Positions 34,805-43,195 of a stretch of DNA of 64,000 nucleotides are shown in pieces. Position 1 is the stretch's first letter; each line of letters begins with the position of its first letter. Both the position numbers and the translations under genes were made by a program. A model generated the notes under the pieces. It made no database searches. It saw only the letters and a program-made list of their open reading frames with translations, and was not told where the DNA came from. The DNA is taken from the NCBI GenBank assembly GCA_021738725.1, contig JAIPBE010000005.1:92802-156801 (forward strand), written 5' to 3'. The DNA is from Saprospiraceae bacterium. GTDB taxonomy: Bacteria > Bacteroidota > Bacteroidia > Chitinophagales > Saprospiraceae.

Positions 34805-37800
34805 ATGCGGCACATCCCTCTCCCTTTGTTCCTGATCTGCTTGATTCTCTTGTCTTCCTGTGGTTCGCGAAAAACCGACCTATCAGATCCGGATGACTTT
34901 GAAGCCTACATTGCTGCCTTCAGTGGCCCACTCATCGCACGAACCAGTCCATTGCTGGTCACATTTACAGCTCCCTATGGAAAAGGCCAGGAAGACAAGG
35001 AGATCAAACCCAACCCGTTTACCATTGATCCGTCGATTTCCGGCTCTGCCTTGTGGGAAGATGATTACACGTTGCGGTTTACACCTTCGGAGCCCCTTCA
35101 GTCAGGAGCCGACTACATTGTACACCTGGATCTTGATCATCTGGTCCAGGGCCTGCCAGACTCTTTGAGCACGTTTCACTTTCAGGTCCGTGTCAAGGAT
35201 CAGTTTCTTCGCCTTCAGTTGGAAGATCTGACCATACCGGATGCCAGCAATCCCCAACTCTTCAGCCTGAAGGGAATCCTTCACACCAATGACCTGGCCG
35301 ATCCGCAAAAGGTAGAAGCCTGTCTGTCCATACCCGATCTGGGAGGCAATGCAAAGATCACCTGGGATCATGACCCGGGCGGACTTGTGCATCGGTTCAT
35401 CATCCGGGATATTGCGCAAGACAAAGAAGATCAGGAGATTGCCATTCATATCGATGGGCGCCCGCTCGAACTGGATCAAACCAGCGAGGAGGCTTTGATC
35501 ATTCCGGGCAGTGCTCAGTTTCGAGTAGCCAACATGCGGGTTGAACAAGGCAGCCAGTCCATTGTCCATCTGGTCTTTTCACACTTGGTCAACCGAGACC
35601 AGGACCTGACAGGACTCATCCTGATCCGGGAAAAACCAGCCTTGACCCCTCGTTTTTTGATCGATAAGAACCGGATCACCTGTTACTTCCCCGAGCGGTT
35701 GGAGGGCATCTTCAACTTGGATGTCCTGGTGGGTGTCCGCAATATTCAAGGGCAAAGATTGACCCAGCCCTATTCTGCCAGAACTTCATTTACACAAGTC
35801 GCTCCCCAGGTACGACTGGCGGGCAATGGTATGATCCTCCCCCAATCCAGTGAACTCTATTTTCCATTTGAAGCCGTTAACCTGGAGGCTGTGGAAGTCG
35901 AGATCTTCAAGATCTATACAAACAACATTCTCCAATTCCTGCAGGTCAACAGCCTGGATGGATCTTATGAACTGCAGCGCGTCGGTAAGATCATCCATAG
36001 AAGCACGGTGAACCTCAGTGCGCTGAACCCGGAAAGAAACAATTTCGAATGGGTCCGGTATGCCCTGGACCTGGCCCCACTGATCCAAAAAGATCCCAAA
36101 GCGATCTACCAGGTCAGGATTGGATTCTTGCCCAATCAGACCGCTTATAGCTGTGATGAACCGATCACATCCGATGTGTCCTCAGAGGGTGATGACCAGG
36201 ATTATTGGCAACCCACTGACCATGGAGAGAATTCCATTATGGATGCTTACTGGGGACCCATGGGCTATCACAACGGTTACTCCTGGGAGAACAGAGACAA
36301 TCCCTGTACCCCTGAGTATTACAATGCAGATCGTTTTATCGCGCGCAATGTACTGGCCTCCGATCTGGGCATTACGGTAAAAATGGGCGATAACGGGGAT
36401 ATCCTGACGGTTGTCACGGACTTGAGAACAGCAAATCCGATCTCCAGAGCAGAGGTCCAGTTTTATGACCAACAGATCCAACGTATCCAGACTGTACGGA
36501 CAGATGAAAGAGGTATTTATCTGGGAAAAGTGAAGACACCACCAGATTTTGTTGTCGTCCATTCCGGCGTTTCCTCGGGATATCTTGTCCTCAGACGGAA
36601 CGAAAGTCTATCCACATCCGACTTTGAAACATCCGGAGTAGCCGTGCAGAAGGGCCTCCGCGGATTCACATACACCGAGCGAGGCGTGTGGCGACCAGGA
36701 GATTCCATCTATATGAATCTCATCCTGCATGATCCCGAAAACACACTTCCCGACCATTACCCGGTCAGTATGGAATTGTTTGACCCTCGGGGACGTCTGT
36801 CTCAAAAAGTAGTCAACGCGACACCGGTGGGACCCATTTACGCCTTTCCGATTGCCACAGGTCCAGATGCTCCTACCGGAAGCTGGCATGCTAAATTCAT
36901 GGCCGGCGGTGCGGTTTTTCATCACTATTTGCGGGTCGAAACCATCAAGCCCAACCGACTCAAACTGAAACTGGACTTTGGCAAAGACCGCCTTTCGATG
37001 GATGAAGAGCCCATCAGAGCCACCTTGAAAGCCAACTGGCTACATGGTGCTCCGGCAAAAAATCAAGCTGTTCAGATCGAAGCTAAAGCCAACCATATCA
37101 GACCAAATTTCAAGGGATTTGAAGGATATTCATTCGTCCAACCAGAACGACAGAATGAGACTTTCTCCGGTTTCGTCTGGGCCGAAGGGATGACGGATGA
37201 ATCCGGGACTTACCAGATCAAGGGAAAACAGCTATTTGGTTCACAACGCCCTCCAGGTAAGGTCCGGATGGATTTCAAATTTCGTGTCAATGAACCAGGC
37301 GGTGGCTTCAGTCAGGACTTTCGTTCCATCGAGTACGACCCATATCAATCATACTGTGGCGTTTCCGTTCCAAAAAACAAGAACGGGACACCCACCTTTG
37401 GTCCGAATGAAAAGGTCACCATCACATTTGCCTGTGTGGATCCATCCGGAAAACCGATCGCCGGACGGAAACTGGCATTGAAAAAGGTCAAGCTCAAATG
37501 GCGGTGGTGGTGGGAACGATACCGGGACAACCGCATGGACTACAACCAGCAGGATGGCGAAGACCTCCAGCAGGAAACCACCGTTACCACCGATCGGAAT
37601 GGCCTGGCCACCTGGACCCTGACCTTCCAGGAATATGCTCGCTATCTCCTGGAAGCCTGTGACCAGGTTTCGGGACATTGCGCCGGAGCCAACATCTACA
37701 TATATGATCGCTCCAGTCCGTCTAATAGGGACGCGCGTTACTTTGCTTTTTCAACCGACAAGGAAACCTATGCGCCTGATGAAGAAGTACGCATCAACCT

Positions 37801-40408
37801 GCCGGGTGCTCCTGCAGCCAAGGCCTTGATCAGTGTCGAATCAGGTGCAGGCATTCTGGAAGCACATTTGATCCCCCTCAAACCGGATCAGACCACTTAC
37901 ACCATCAAAGTATCCCGGGAGATGGTTCCCAATGTGTACCTGAATGTTGCGTTGATCCAGCCCCACGATGAAACCGGAAATGACCTGCCTCTTCGTCTTT
38001 ACAGTGTCCGTTCCATCAATGTGCAGGACCCGCAATCTCAGATACAACCTGTCCTGGAAGCTCCCGATGAAATGCGACCTGATCAGAAATATGATATCAC
38101 CGTTCGGGAATCCAATGGGAAGCCGATGTCGTATACCCTGGCATTGGTCGATGAAGGCTTGCTGGACTTGACCCGGTTTCCTACGCCCGACCCGTATCGG
38201 CACATTTTTAGCAAGCAAGCCCTGGGAGTCAGCACCTGGGATGTGTTTGACCAGGTGCTCGGCGGATATGCAGGCGAACTACGTCGGATCGTAGCCATCG
38301 GAGGTGATGCTGCGGCAGCAAAACCGGATGGTAGTCCGAAAGCAAACCGATTCAAACCGGCCATCATACATCTCGGTCCTTTCGAATTGAAGGCCGGTCG
38401 GACGGCGAAACATCGCATTTCGATCGATAATTATGTTGGTAGTGTCCGGATGATGGCTGTCGCCGCCGGGAATCTCGCCTACGGTCATGCGGAGAAAACC
38501 ATCCCGATCCGGAAACCGTTGATGACTGTAGCGACTCTGCCTCGCCAACTCGGCATCCGGGAAGAACTGGCACTTCCCGTGACCGTTTTTGCCATGGATA
38601 AAAAGATCAAGTCTGCCACGGTGACGGTCAAAGAGTCTAGTGGACTGGTCAAATTTACCGGATCACAGACCGCCAGTCTAACTTTTGCGAGCCCGGAAGA
38701 AAAGACCCTGTATTTCCCGATCAAGGTGCTTGAACGATCCGGAATAGCCCGTTTCAAGATCGAGGTAAAAGGCCAGGGCGAAACGGCCTCACAGGAAGTC
38801 GAGATCAACGTCAGAAATCCCAATCCGGCACAAACAGTGACACATACCCAATTGATCAAGGCCGGTCAAAGTGCCACCATCACAGCCCCACTGATCGGAA
38901 CTGCCGGCACCAATCGTGTCCAACTGGAGGCTTTTACGCTTCCACCTGCGCAAGTGACCAAACACCTCAATTATCTGATGAACTACAGTTTTGGATGTCT
39001 GGAACAAACCACTTCCAAAGTTTTTCCACTATTGTATATGGACAAACTCTCTGACATCCCGGAAGCTGCTGCCCGGGATATACGCGACCGCGTCACTGCC
39101 GGTATTCTTCGCATTCTGTCCATGAAAGATGGGTCTGGCCAACTGAATTATTGGCCGACCGGGAACTATCATCACATGTGGAGTGAGATCTATGCCACGC
39201 TCTTCCTCCAACTCGCGAAAAAACAGGGATATTCTGTTTCAGAATCCAGCCTTCGTTCGATCATGTCCAATCAGAAACGTCTGGCCAATGAATGGTCATC
39301 GGATAAAAAGGTCCTGGAGAAATATGGCCAGTATACCCTAACAGAGCAGGCATTCAGGCTGTTCATGCTGGCGGTCAGTGGAGAGCCCCAATTGGGTGCT
39401 ATGAACCGTCTTATGGAGGTCGCCAATTTGCCGGAACTGGAACGATGGCTTCTGGCCAGCGCCTACGCCCGAGCTGGAAAGATGGATATTAGTAAACGCC
39501 TCACCTCCGGTATGTCCAGGTCGGTTTCTATTTATCGGGACAGCCGTTACACTTTTGGTTCTGATGTTCGGGATATGGGATTAATGGTGATCTCCATGTT
39601 GGATGCCAATGATCGGACCAATGCTTTTATCACATTGAAAGCGATGGCGGAACGCATGAATTCTGACCAGTGGTATTCGACCCACTCACTGGCCATCGGT
39701 CTTTGGGCCTATGCCAGCTATGCCCAAACCGTACCTGATCCTGCTAGTATGTCCTTGACCTATGTGCTATCCGATGGAACGAAAAAGCAAGTGGGAACCA
39801 GCCAGAACATGCTTCGCATAGAACTGGCCCCACCAAAAGTTGACAACAAGCCTTTGGTCATCACAAACAATTCCAAGACAGAGGTCTTTGTCCAATTGAC
39901 CATGACAGGACAGCCAGACCTGGCCCGGGAGAAAGCAGAGGCCAAGGGTATCACTCTGGTGGTCAGCTATTCGCAACCAAATGGCTCGGCATGTTCGATT
40001 GATCGAATGGCGAGAGGCACCGACTTTATTGGTACAGCAAAGGTGTGGAATGCCTCTGCTACCGGAGAAGCATTGACTGAGGTAGCGCTCCAGCAGATCA
40101 TTCCTACCGGTTGGGAGATCCGCAACCTGAAAATGGATCAGGTGGCGATCACAACCCTGAAGTCATCTCCTTTCAAATATCAGGACGTCCGAGACGATCA
40201 GGTCAATCACTTCTTTGACTTGTTTGCTAACAAGAACAAAGACGGCAACCGCGAACCCCAGACATACCATATGGCACTTACCGCTTCCTATCCTGGTAAA
40301 TTCTATTTGCCGGCACAAAAAGTGGAAGCCATGTATAATCCCGATTTCTCAGCGATTGTCCCGGGAAAGTGGGTCGAAGTGTACGACCCTGCCTTGGAGG
40401 GCAATTGA
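34805..40408 (+). CDS. Alpha-2-macroglobulin family lipoprotein with thioester site
   Basis: A very large (1867-residue) envelope protein. The signal 'LPLFLICLILLSSC' ends in a lipobox Cys at 19, so it is lipid-anchored. The usual bacterial A2M order is seen: macroglobulin-like MG domains in the N-terminal half, the MG2-type 'GFTYTERGVWRPGDSIYMN' near residue 620, the bait and A2M domains around 1000-1250, and the thioester motif Cys1398-Leu-Glu-Gln1401 in 'NYSFGCLEQTTSK', followed by the helical thioester domain. Such proteins trap attacking proteases in the periplasm or at the surface. The usual partner penicillin-binding protein 1C is not adjacent. A 22-bp-stem terminator follows the gene. 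Confidence 0.95.
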   Translation: MRHIPLPLFLICLILLSSCGSRKTDLSDPDDFEAYIAAFSGPLIARTSPLLVTFTAPYGKGQEDKEIKPNPFTIDPSISGSALWEDDYTLRFTPSEPLQSGADYIVHLDLDHLVQGLPDSLSTFHFQVRVKDQFLRLQLEDLTIPDASNPQLFSLKGILHTNDLADPQKVEACLSIPDLGGNAKITWDHDPGGLVHRFIIRDIAQDKEDQEIAIHIDGRPLELDQTSEEALIIPGSAQFRVANMRVEQGSQSIVHLVFSHLVNRDQDLTGLILIREKPALTPRFLIDKNRITCYFPERLEGIFNLDVLVGVRNIQGQRLTQPYSARTSFTQVAPQVRLAGNGMILPQSSELYFPFEAVNLEAVEVEIFKIYTNNILQFLQVNSLDGSYELQRVGKIIHRSTVNLSALNPERNNFEWVRYALDLAPLIQKDPKAIYQVRIGFLPNQTAYSCDEPITSDVSSEGDDQDYWQPTDHGENSIMDAYWGPMGYHNGYSWENRDNPCTPEYYNADRFIARNVLASDLGITVKMGDNGDILTVVTDLRTANPISRAEVQFYDQQIQRIQTVRTDERGIYLGKVKTPPDFVVVHSGVSSGYLVLRRNESLSTSDFETSGVAVQKGLRGFTYTERGVWRPGDSIYMNLILHDPENTLPDHYPVSMELFDPRGRLSQKVVNATPVGPIYAFPIATGPDAPTGSWHAKFMAGGAVFHHYLRVETIKPNRLKLKLDFGKDRLSMDEEPIRATLKANWLHGAPAKNQAVQIEAKANHIRPNFKGFEGYSFVQPERQNETFSGFVWAEGMTDESGTYQIKGKQLFGSQRPPGKVRMDFKFRVNEPGGGFSQDFRSIEYDPYQSYCGVSVPKNKNGTPTFGPNEKVTITFACVDPSGKPIAGRKLALKKVKLKWRWWWERYRDNRMDYNQQDGEDLQQETTVTTDRNGLATWTLTFQEYARYLLEACDQVSGHCAGANIYIYDRSSPSNRDARYFAFSTDKETYAPDEEVRINLPGAPAAKALISVESGAGILEAHLIPLKPDQTTYTIKVSREMVPNVYLNVALIQPHDETGNDLPLRLYSVRSINVQDPQSQIQPVLEAPDEMRPDQKYDITVRESNGKPMSYTLALVDEGLLDLTRFPTPDPYRHIFSKQALGVSTWDVFDQVLGGYAGELRRIVAIGGDAAAAKPDGSPKANRFKPAIIHLGPFELKAGRTAKHRISIDNYVGSVRMMAVAAGNLAYGHAEKTIPIRKPLMTVATLPRQLGIREELALPVTVFAMDKKIKSATVTVKESSGLVKFTGSQTASLTFASPEEKTLYFPIKVLERSGIARFKIEVKGQGETASQEVEINVRNPNPAQTVTHTQLIKAGQSATITAPLIGTAGTNRVQLEAFTLPPAQVTKHLNYLMNYSFGCLEQTTSKVFPLLYMDKLSDIPEAAARDIRDRVTAGILRILSMKDGSGQLNYWPTGNYHHMWSEIYATLFLQLAKKQGYSVSESSLRSIMSNQKRLANEWSSDKKVLEKYGQYTLTEQAFRLFMLAVSGEPQLGAMNRLMEVANLPELERWLLASAYARAGKMDISKRLTSGMSRSVSIYRDSRYTFGSDVRDMGLMVISMLDANDRTNAFITLKAMAERMNSDQWYSTHSLAIGLWAYASYAQTVPDPASMSLTYVLSDGTKKQVGTSQNMLRIELAPPKVDNKPLVITNNSKTEVFVQLTMTGQPDLAREKAEAKGITLVVSYSQPNGSACSIDRMARGTDFIGTAKVWNASATGEALTEVALQQIIPTGWEIRNLKMDQVAITTLKSSPFKYQDVRDDQVNHFFDLFANKNKDGNREPQTYHMALTASYPGKFYLPAQKVEAMYNPDFSAIVPGKWVEVYDPALEGN

Positions 40409-40481
40409 GTGGAAAGCAAGAGCAATTAAAGGTGAATATGCCTGTATCCAGGAAATCACTTTTTCTTGTCTGAAGGCCAGT

Positions 40482-40528
40482 AAAACGACTATCCCCATTG
40501 GGCATTGCCCAATGGGGATAGTCGTTTT
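40482..40528. terminator. Bidirectional terminator between the A2M gene and the MbnP gene
   Basis: A 22-bp perfect stem (left arm aaaacgactatccccattgg..., right arm ending gtcgtttt) encloses a 3-nt loop. A runs on the left and T on the right serve both convergent genes. Confidence 0.93.
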
Positions 40529-40548
40529 CGATCAGAATTGGAAAAGAT

Positions 40549-41523
40549 TTACTGGCTGATGATCAGTTGTGATCCCAGAACGCGATCCTGATCCAGAAGA
40601 ATCACTTGATAGGTGCCCGGGCCTGGGATGGAGAGTTCTTGTATGTCTCCTGCCAACCCGACAGTCTTCTGCGTGATCAAGTTGCCCGTCATATTCATGA
40701 TCCGGATCATGGCCTGAGAGGTCAATTGTTCCCGAGCACAGCGAACCCGAACTATATGTCCGGTCGGGTTACCGAGGATCTGAAGTCCCGAATTTACTGT
40801 CTTTTGGTTTTCTGTAGACGTTACAAAGGGTAAAGCGGTAAATACGGGGCCCTTATTCCAGTTGCCCATCATCTTCGTGACAATCGAACCACTGCCGTGG
40901 AGGATATTGTCCATACTGAGTTGATCGAATAATTTGAGGTAATCTGCATGGAGAAGCACAACCGCACTGACACCCACCGACTGAGGTTCATCCAGCATGA
41001 CCTCCACATGTGTGAGCAATTCATCCCCAACTACATGGAATTCCCAGACTTTCTCTGGGTCCCCATCCTGGTTGTTGTCGAGCAAGCCTTCTATCGCCAG
41101 AAACCGGTATCCACTTAGCCAGCCCCAATGCATGCTGGGAGACTGGAAAGACAAGGGATGGCTGGCTGGCCATTCGGCAGGATCGGCATGATTGGTCACA
41201 CTGTCCACTCCGATCGAAAAAGCAATCCCTTCAATTTCCTGAATATCGGCCATGCCCAGATCATACGTATCCTGAAAGCCGTGAACCAACAGATAAAGGT
41301 CATCAAATGCAAAGCGTTGACCACCATCATGGATCAGTTCAATACCACTCAGGTAATAGGATAACCGTGTCACCATGAAGTTGCCCTGGATAGACGAGTA
41401 GATTTCTCCTTGTGCCAATGCTTCATCAGCAATGGTATGTTGGAATTTCAGGGTTACGGGCACCTCCTGAGCGGACACAGCCGCCGTGAAGATCAGACTG
41501 AAAAGGACGAGGATTGATTTCAT
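40549..41523 (-). CDS. MbnP family protein with T9SS type A C-terminal domain
   Basis: A 324-residue secreted protein with signal peptide 'MKSILVLFSLIFTAAVSA'. The MbnP core is recognised by 'VTRLSYYLSGIELIHDG' and 'SPSMHWGWLSGYRFLAIEG'; in methanotroph relatives a Trp/kynurenine in this region binds copper. The last roughly 75 residues ('LQILGNPTGHIVRVRC' to 'RVLGSQLIISQ') form a T9SS sorting domain. A role in surface copper binding is therefore suggested but not proven. It lies 18 nt downstream of a small Cys-rich membrane-protein gene on the same strand, probably one operon. Confidence 0.9.
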   Translation of the reverse strand: MKSILVLFSLIFTAAVSAQEVPVTLKFQHTIADEALAQGEIYSSIQGNFMVTRLSYYLSGIELIHDGGQRFAFDDLYLLVHGFQDTYDLGMADIQEIEGIAFSIGVDSVTNHADPAEWPASHPLSFQSPSMHWGWLSGYRFLAIEGLLDNNQDGDPEKVWEFHVVGDELLTHVEVMLDEPQSVGVSAVVLLHADYLKLFDQLSMDNILHGSGSIVTKMMGNWNKGPVFTALPFVTSTENQKTVNSGLQILGNPTGHIVRVRCAREQLTSQAMIRIMNMTGNLITQKTVGLAGDIQELSIPGPGTYQVILLDQDRVLGSQLIISQ

Positions 41524-41541
41524 CGAATGGCTGATTAGGAA

Positions 41542-41751
41542 TTAGGCTTTACCTGGCTCTGGCATCTTACATGCTTCGTCTGCCTGTTTGCCACAGACCG
41601 AACATTCCCCCAATTGATTTTTCAACATAGGGTTGTTGGACGAACAACTGCCTCTGAATTCGTTTCCGGTCAGGATATGACGGATGTTAATGAGGACGAA
41701 AGAGATCAGGAATACGCCAAAAATAATGGCAAGTGTGTAGAGGAATTGCAT
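41542..41751 (-). CDS. Small Cys-rich single-span membrane protein (NqrM/DUF539-like)
   Basis: 69 residues: one membrane segment (3-24), then 'GNEFRGSCSSNNPMLKNQLGECSVCGKQADEAC' with four cysteines. The pattern of one helix plus 'GSC...C..C' recalls NqrM, which delivers iron to the Na+-NQR complex. Bacteroidota have many short homologues annotated only as 'membrane or secreted protein'. No nqr genes are in the window. It is probably co-transcribed with the MbnP gene, so handling of a metal ion by both products is a reasonable but unproven idea. Confidence 0.8.
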   Translation of the reverse strand: MQFLYTLAIIFGVFLISFVLINIRHILTGNEFRGSCSSNNPMLKNQLGECSVCGKQADEACKMPEPGKA

Positions 41752-41772
41752 AATGATTGCTTGTACAGACTA

Positions 41773-41780
41773 CAAATCTA
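41773..41780 (-). promoter_or_regulatory. Candidate -7 element of the small Cys-rich/MbnP unit
   Basis: TAGATTTG on the minus strand, 21 nt before ATG 41751, matches TAnnTTTG. A -33 TTG at the right distance is missing. Confidence 0.45.
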
Positions 41781-41825
41781 ACAGCTTCCCCCCATCTTTG
41801 GTTCCGAAATACAAAATGCTGACAA

Positions 41826-42608
41826 ATGGACCCTCAACGACACCGCAAAAGTGAAGAAGCCTTTGGTCGGCTTTGTACGATCATGGATGAATTGCGCGAG
41901 CAATGTCCATGGGATAAAAAACAAACGCTCGGTAGTCTCCGCAATCTGACCATCGAGGAAACATATGAGCTGGCAGATGCTATTCTGGATGAAGATCTTC
42001 CGGGTGTCAAGGAGGAAATTGGCGACTTGATGCTCCATATGGTCTTTTATGCCCGTATCGCAGAAGAGCAACAAGCGTTCGATATAGCAGATGCATTGCA
42101 CGCGATTTGTGATAAACTGATCGAAAGACATCCCCATATCTATGGAGATGTGGAGGTGGCTGATGCAGAAGAGGTCAAACAGAATTGGGAGAAGATCAAG
42201 TTGAAGACGGGTAAGAAATCCGTTCTGGAAGGTGTGCCCCTGTCCTTACCGGCGATGGTCAAAGCCTTTCGGATGCAGGAGAAAACGGCTCAGGTTGGAT
42301 TTGAATGGGATAGACCGGACCAGGTCTGGGAAAAAGTGATGGAAGAGATCCTGGAATTGCGGGAAGCCCTGGATGGTGGACATGGGGAGGAGCGTGTGGA
42401 AGAAGAGTTCGGTGATGTCCTGTTTTCGTTGATCAATTATGCACGATTTATCAAGGTGGACCCGGAGACAGCCCTGGAACGGGTCAATCGAAAGTTTAAA
42501 AAGCGTTTTGAGTATATCGAAGCCCACGCCGGACGGGACTTGAAGACTATGAACCTGGACGAAATGGATGTGCTGTGGGAGGAAGCCAAACAATTTGATC
42601 GAAAATAG
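41826..42608 (+). CDS. mazG: Nucleoside triphosphate pyrophosphohydrolase
   Basis: MazG hydrolyses (d)NTPs to monophosphates and pyrophosphate, cleaning the nucleotide pool and lowering ppGpp in E. coli. The 260-residue protein has the full tandem form. The first MazG domain has 'REQCPWDKKQTLGSLRNLTI' and the metal-binding 'EETYELADA...EEIGDLMLH'. The second repeats 'KVMEEILELREAL' and 'EEEFGDVLFSLINYAR'. No mazEF toxin-antitoxin pair is beside it. It sits directly upstream of the rpsO promoter. Confidence 0.96.
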   Translation: MDPQRHRKSEEAFGRLCTIMDELREQCPWDKKQTLGSLRNLTIEETYELADAILDEDLPGVKEEIGDLMLHMVFYARIAEEQQAFDIADALHAICDKLIERHPHIYGDVEVADAEEVKQNWEKIKLKTGKKSVLEGVPLSLPAMVKAFRMQEKTAQVGFEWDRPDQVWEKVMEEILELREALDGGHGEERVEEEFGDVLFSLINYARFIKVDPETALERVNRKFKKRFEYIEAHAGRDLKTMNLDEMDVLWEEAKQFDRK

Positions 42609-42638
42609 GTCGGCCCGGTGATAAAAGACTGTGGCTTA

Positions 42639-42669
42639 TTTGAATATCTCTGGGAATCAACTACCTTTG
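42639..42669 (+). promoter_or_regulatory. Promoter of rpsO
   Basis: TTTG (42639-42642), a 19-nt spacer and TACCTTTG (42662-42669) form a perfect Bacteroidota promoter. It fixes the rpsO start at 42727, since the track ORF start (42631) is upstream of the promoter. Confidence 0.85.
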
Positions 42670-42726
42670 CACCCGCTAAAGAAGATTTTCGAAATCGCAT
42701 TTGGTCACCTATTTATTTTGATAACT

Positions 42727-43002
42727 ATGAGTGTTTACCTGAGTAAGGAAAAAAAAGACGAGATTTTCGCAAAGTATGGCGGTAGCGCTGAGAATACCGG
42801 ATCCATTGAGGGTCAGGTTGCTCTGTTCACCTATCGAATTGCCAGTCTTTCCGAGCACCTCAAAACTAACAACAAAGACCATTCTTGTCGTCGTGCCTTG
42901 TTACACCTTGTCGGGCAACGGAAACGGATGTTATCCTATATGATGAAAAAGGATATTGCTCGTTTCCGGTCGCTGTGTGACGAACTGGGTATACGTCGAT
43001 AG
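42727..43002 (+). CDS. rpsO: 30S ribosomal protein S15
   Basis: A 91-residue primary rRNA-binding protein of the small subunit. 'EGQVALFTYRIASLSEHLKTNNKDHSCRRALLHLVGQRKRML' is the S15 core that contacts 16S rRNA helices 20-22. The length is normal. I start it at ATG 42727 ('MSVYLSKEKKDEI') because the promoter overlaps the longer track ORF. The order rpsO-pnp is conserved widely; here the two are separated by an intrinsic terminator and about 190 nt, so pnp may depend on read-through or its own promoter. Confidence 0.97.
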   Translation: MSVYLSKEKKDEIFAKYGGSAENTGSIEGQVALFTYRIASLSEHLKTNNKDHSCRRALLHLVGQRKRMLSYMMKKDIARFRSLCDELGIRR

Positions 43003-43012
43003 TCTACCTTAT

Positions 43013-43042
43013 AAAGTGTCCTCATTGGAGGACACTTTTTTT
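43013..43042 (+). terminator. Intrinsic terminator after rpsO
   Basis: The stem aaagtgtcct / aggacacttt with a short loop is followed by a T run (ttttttta), 10 nt past the rpsO stop. Confidence 0.9.
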
Positions 43043-43195
43043 ATCCTCCCTTTAGAAGCGACCGTTCTGCATTGCAGCCCAAGTTCTTTTCCTAACAACG
43101 GCTCCCCAGCAACGCAAATCCCCGGTATCTGCCGTGCTGTTCCATTCGCTTCGGGGACATTGCCTATTTATTGCTGACAATCAAACGCCATTCAC

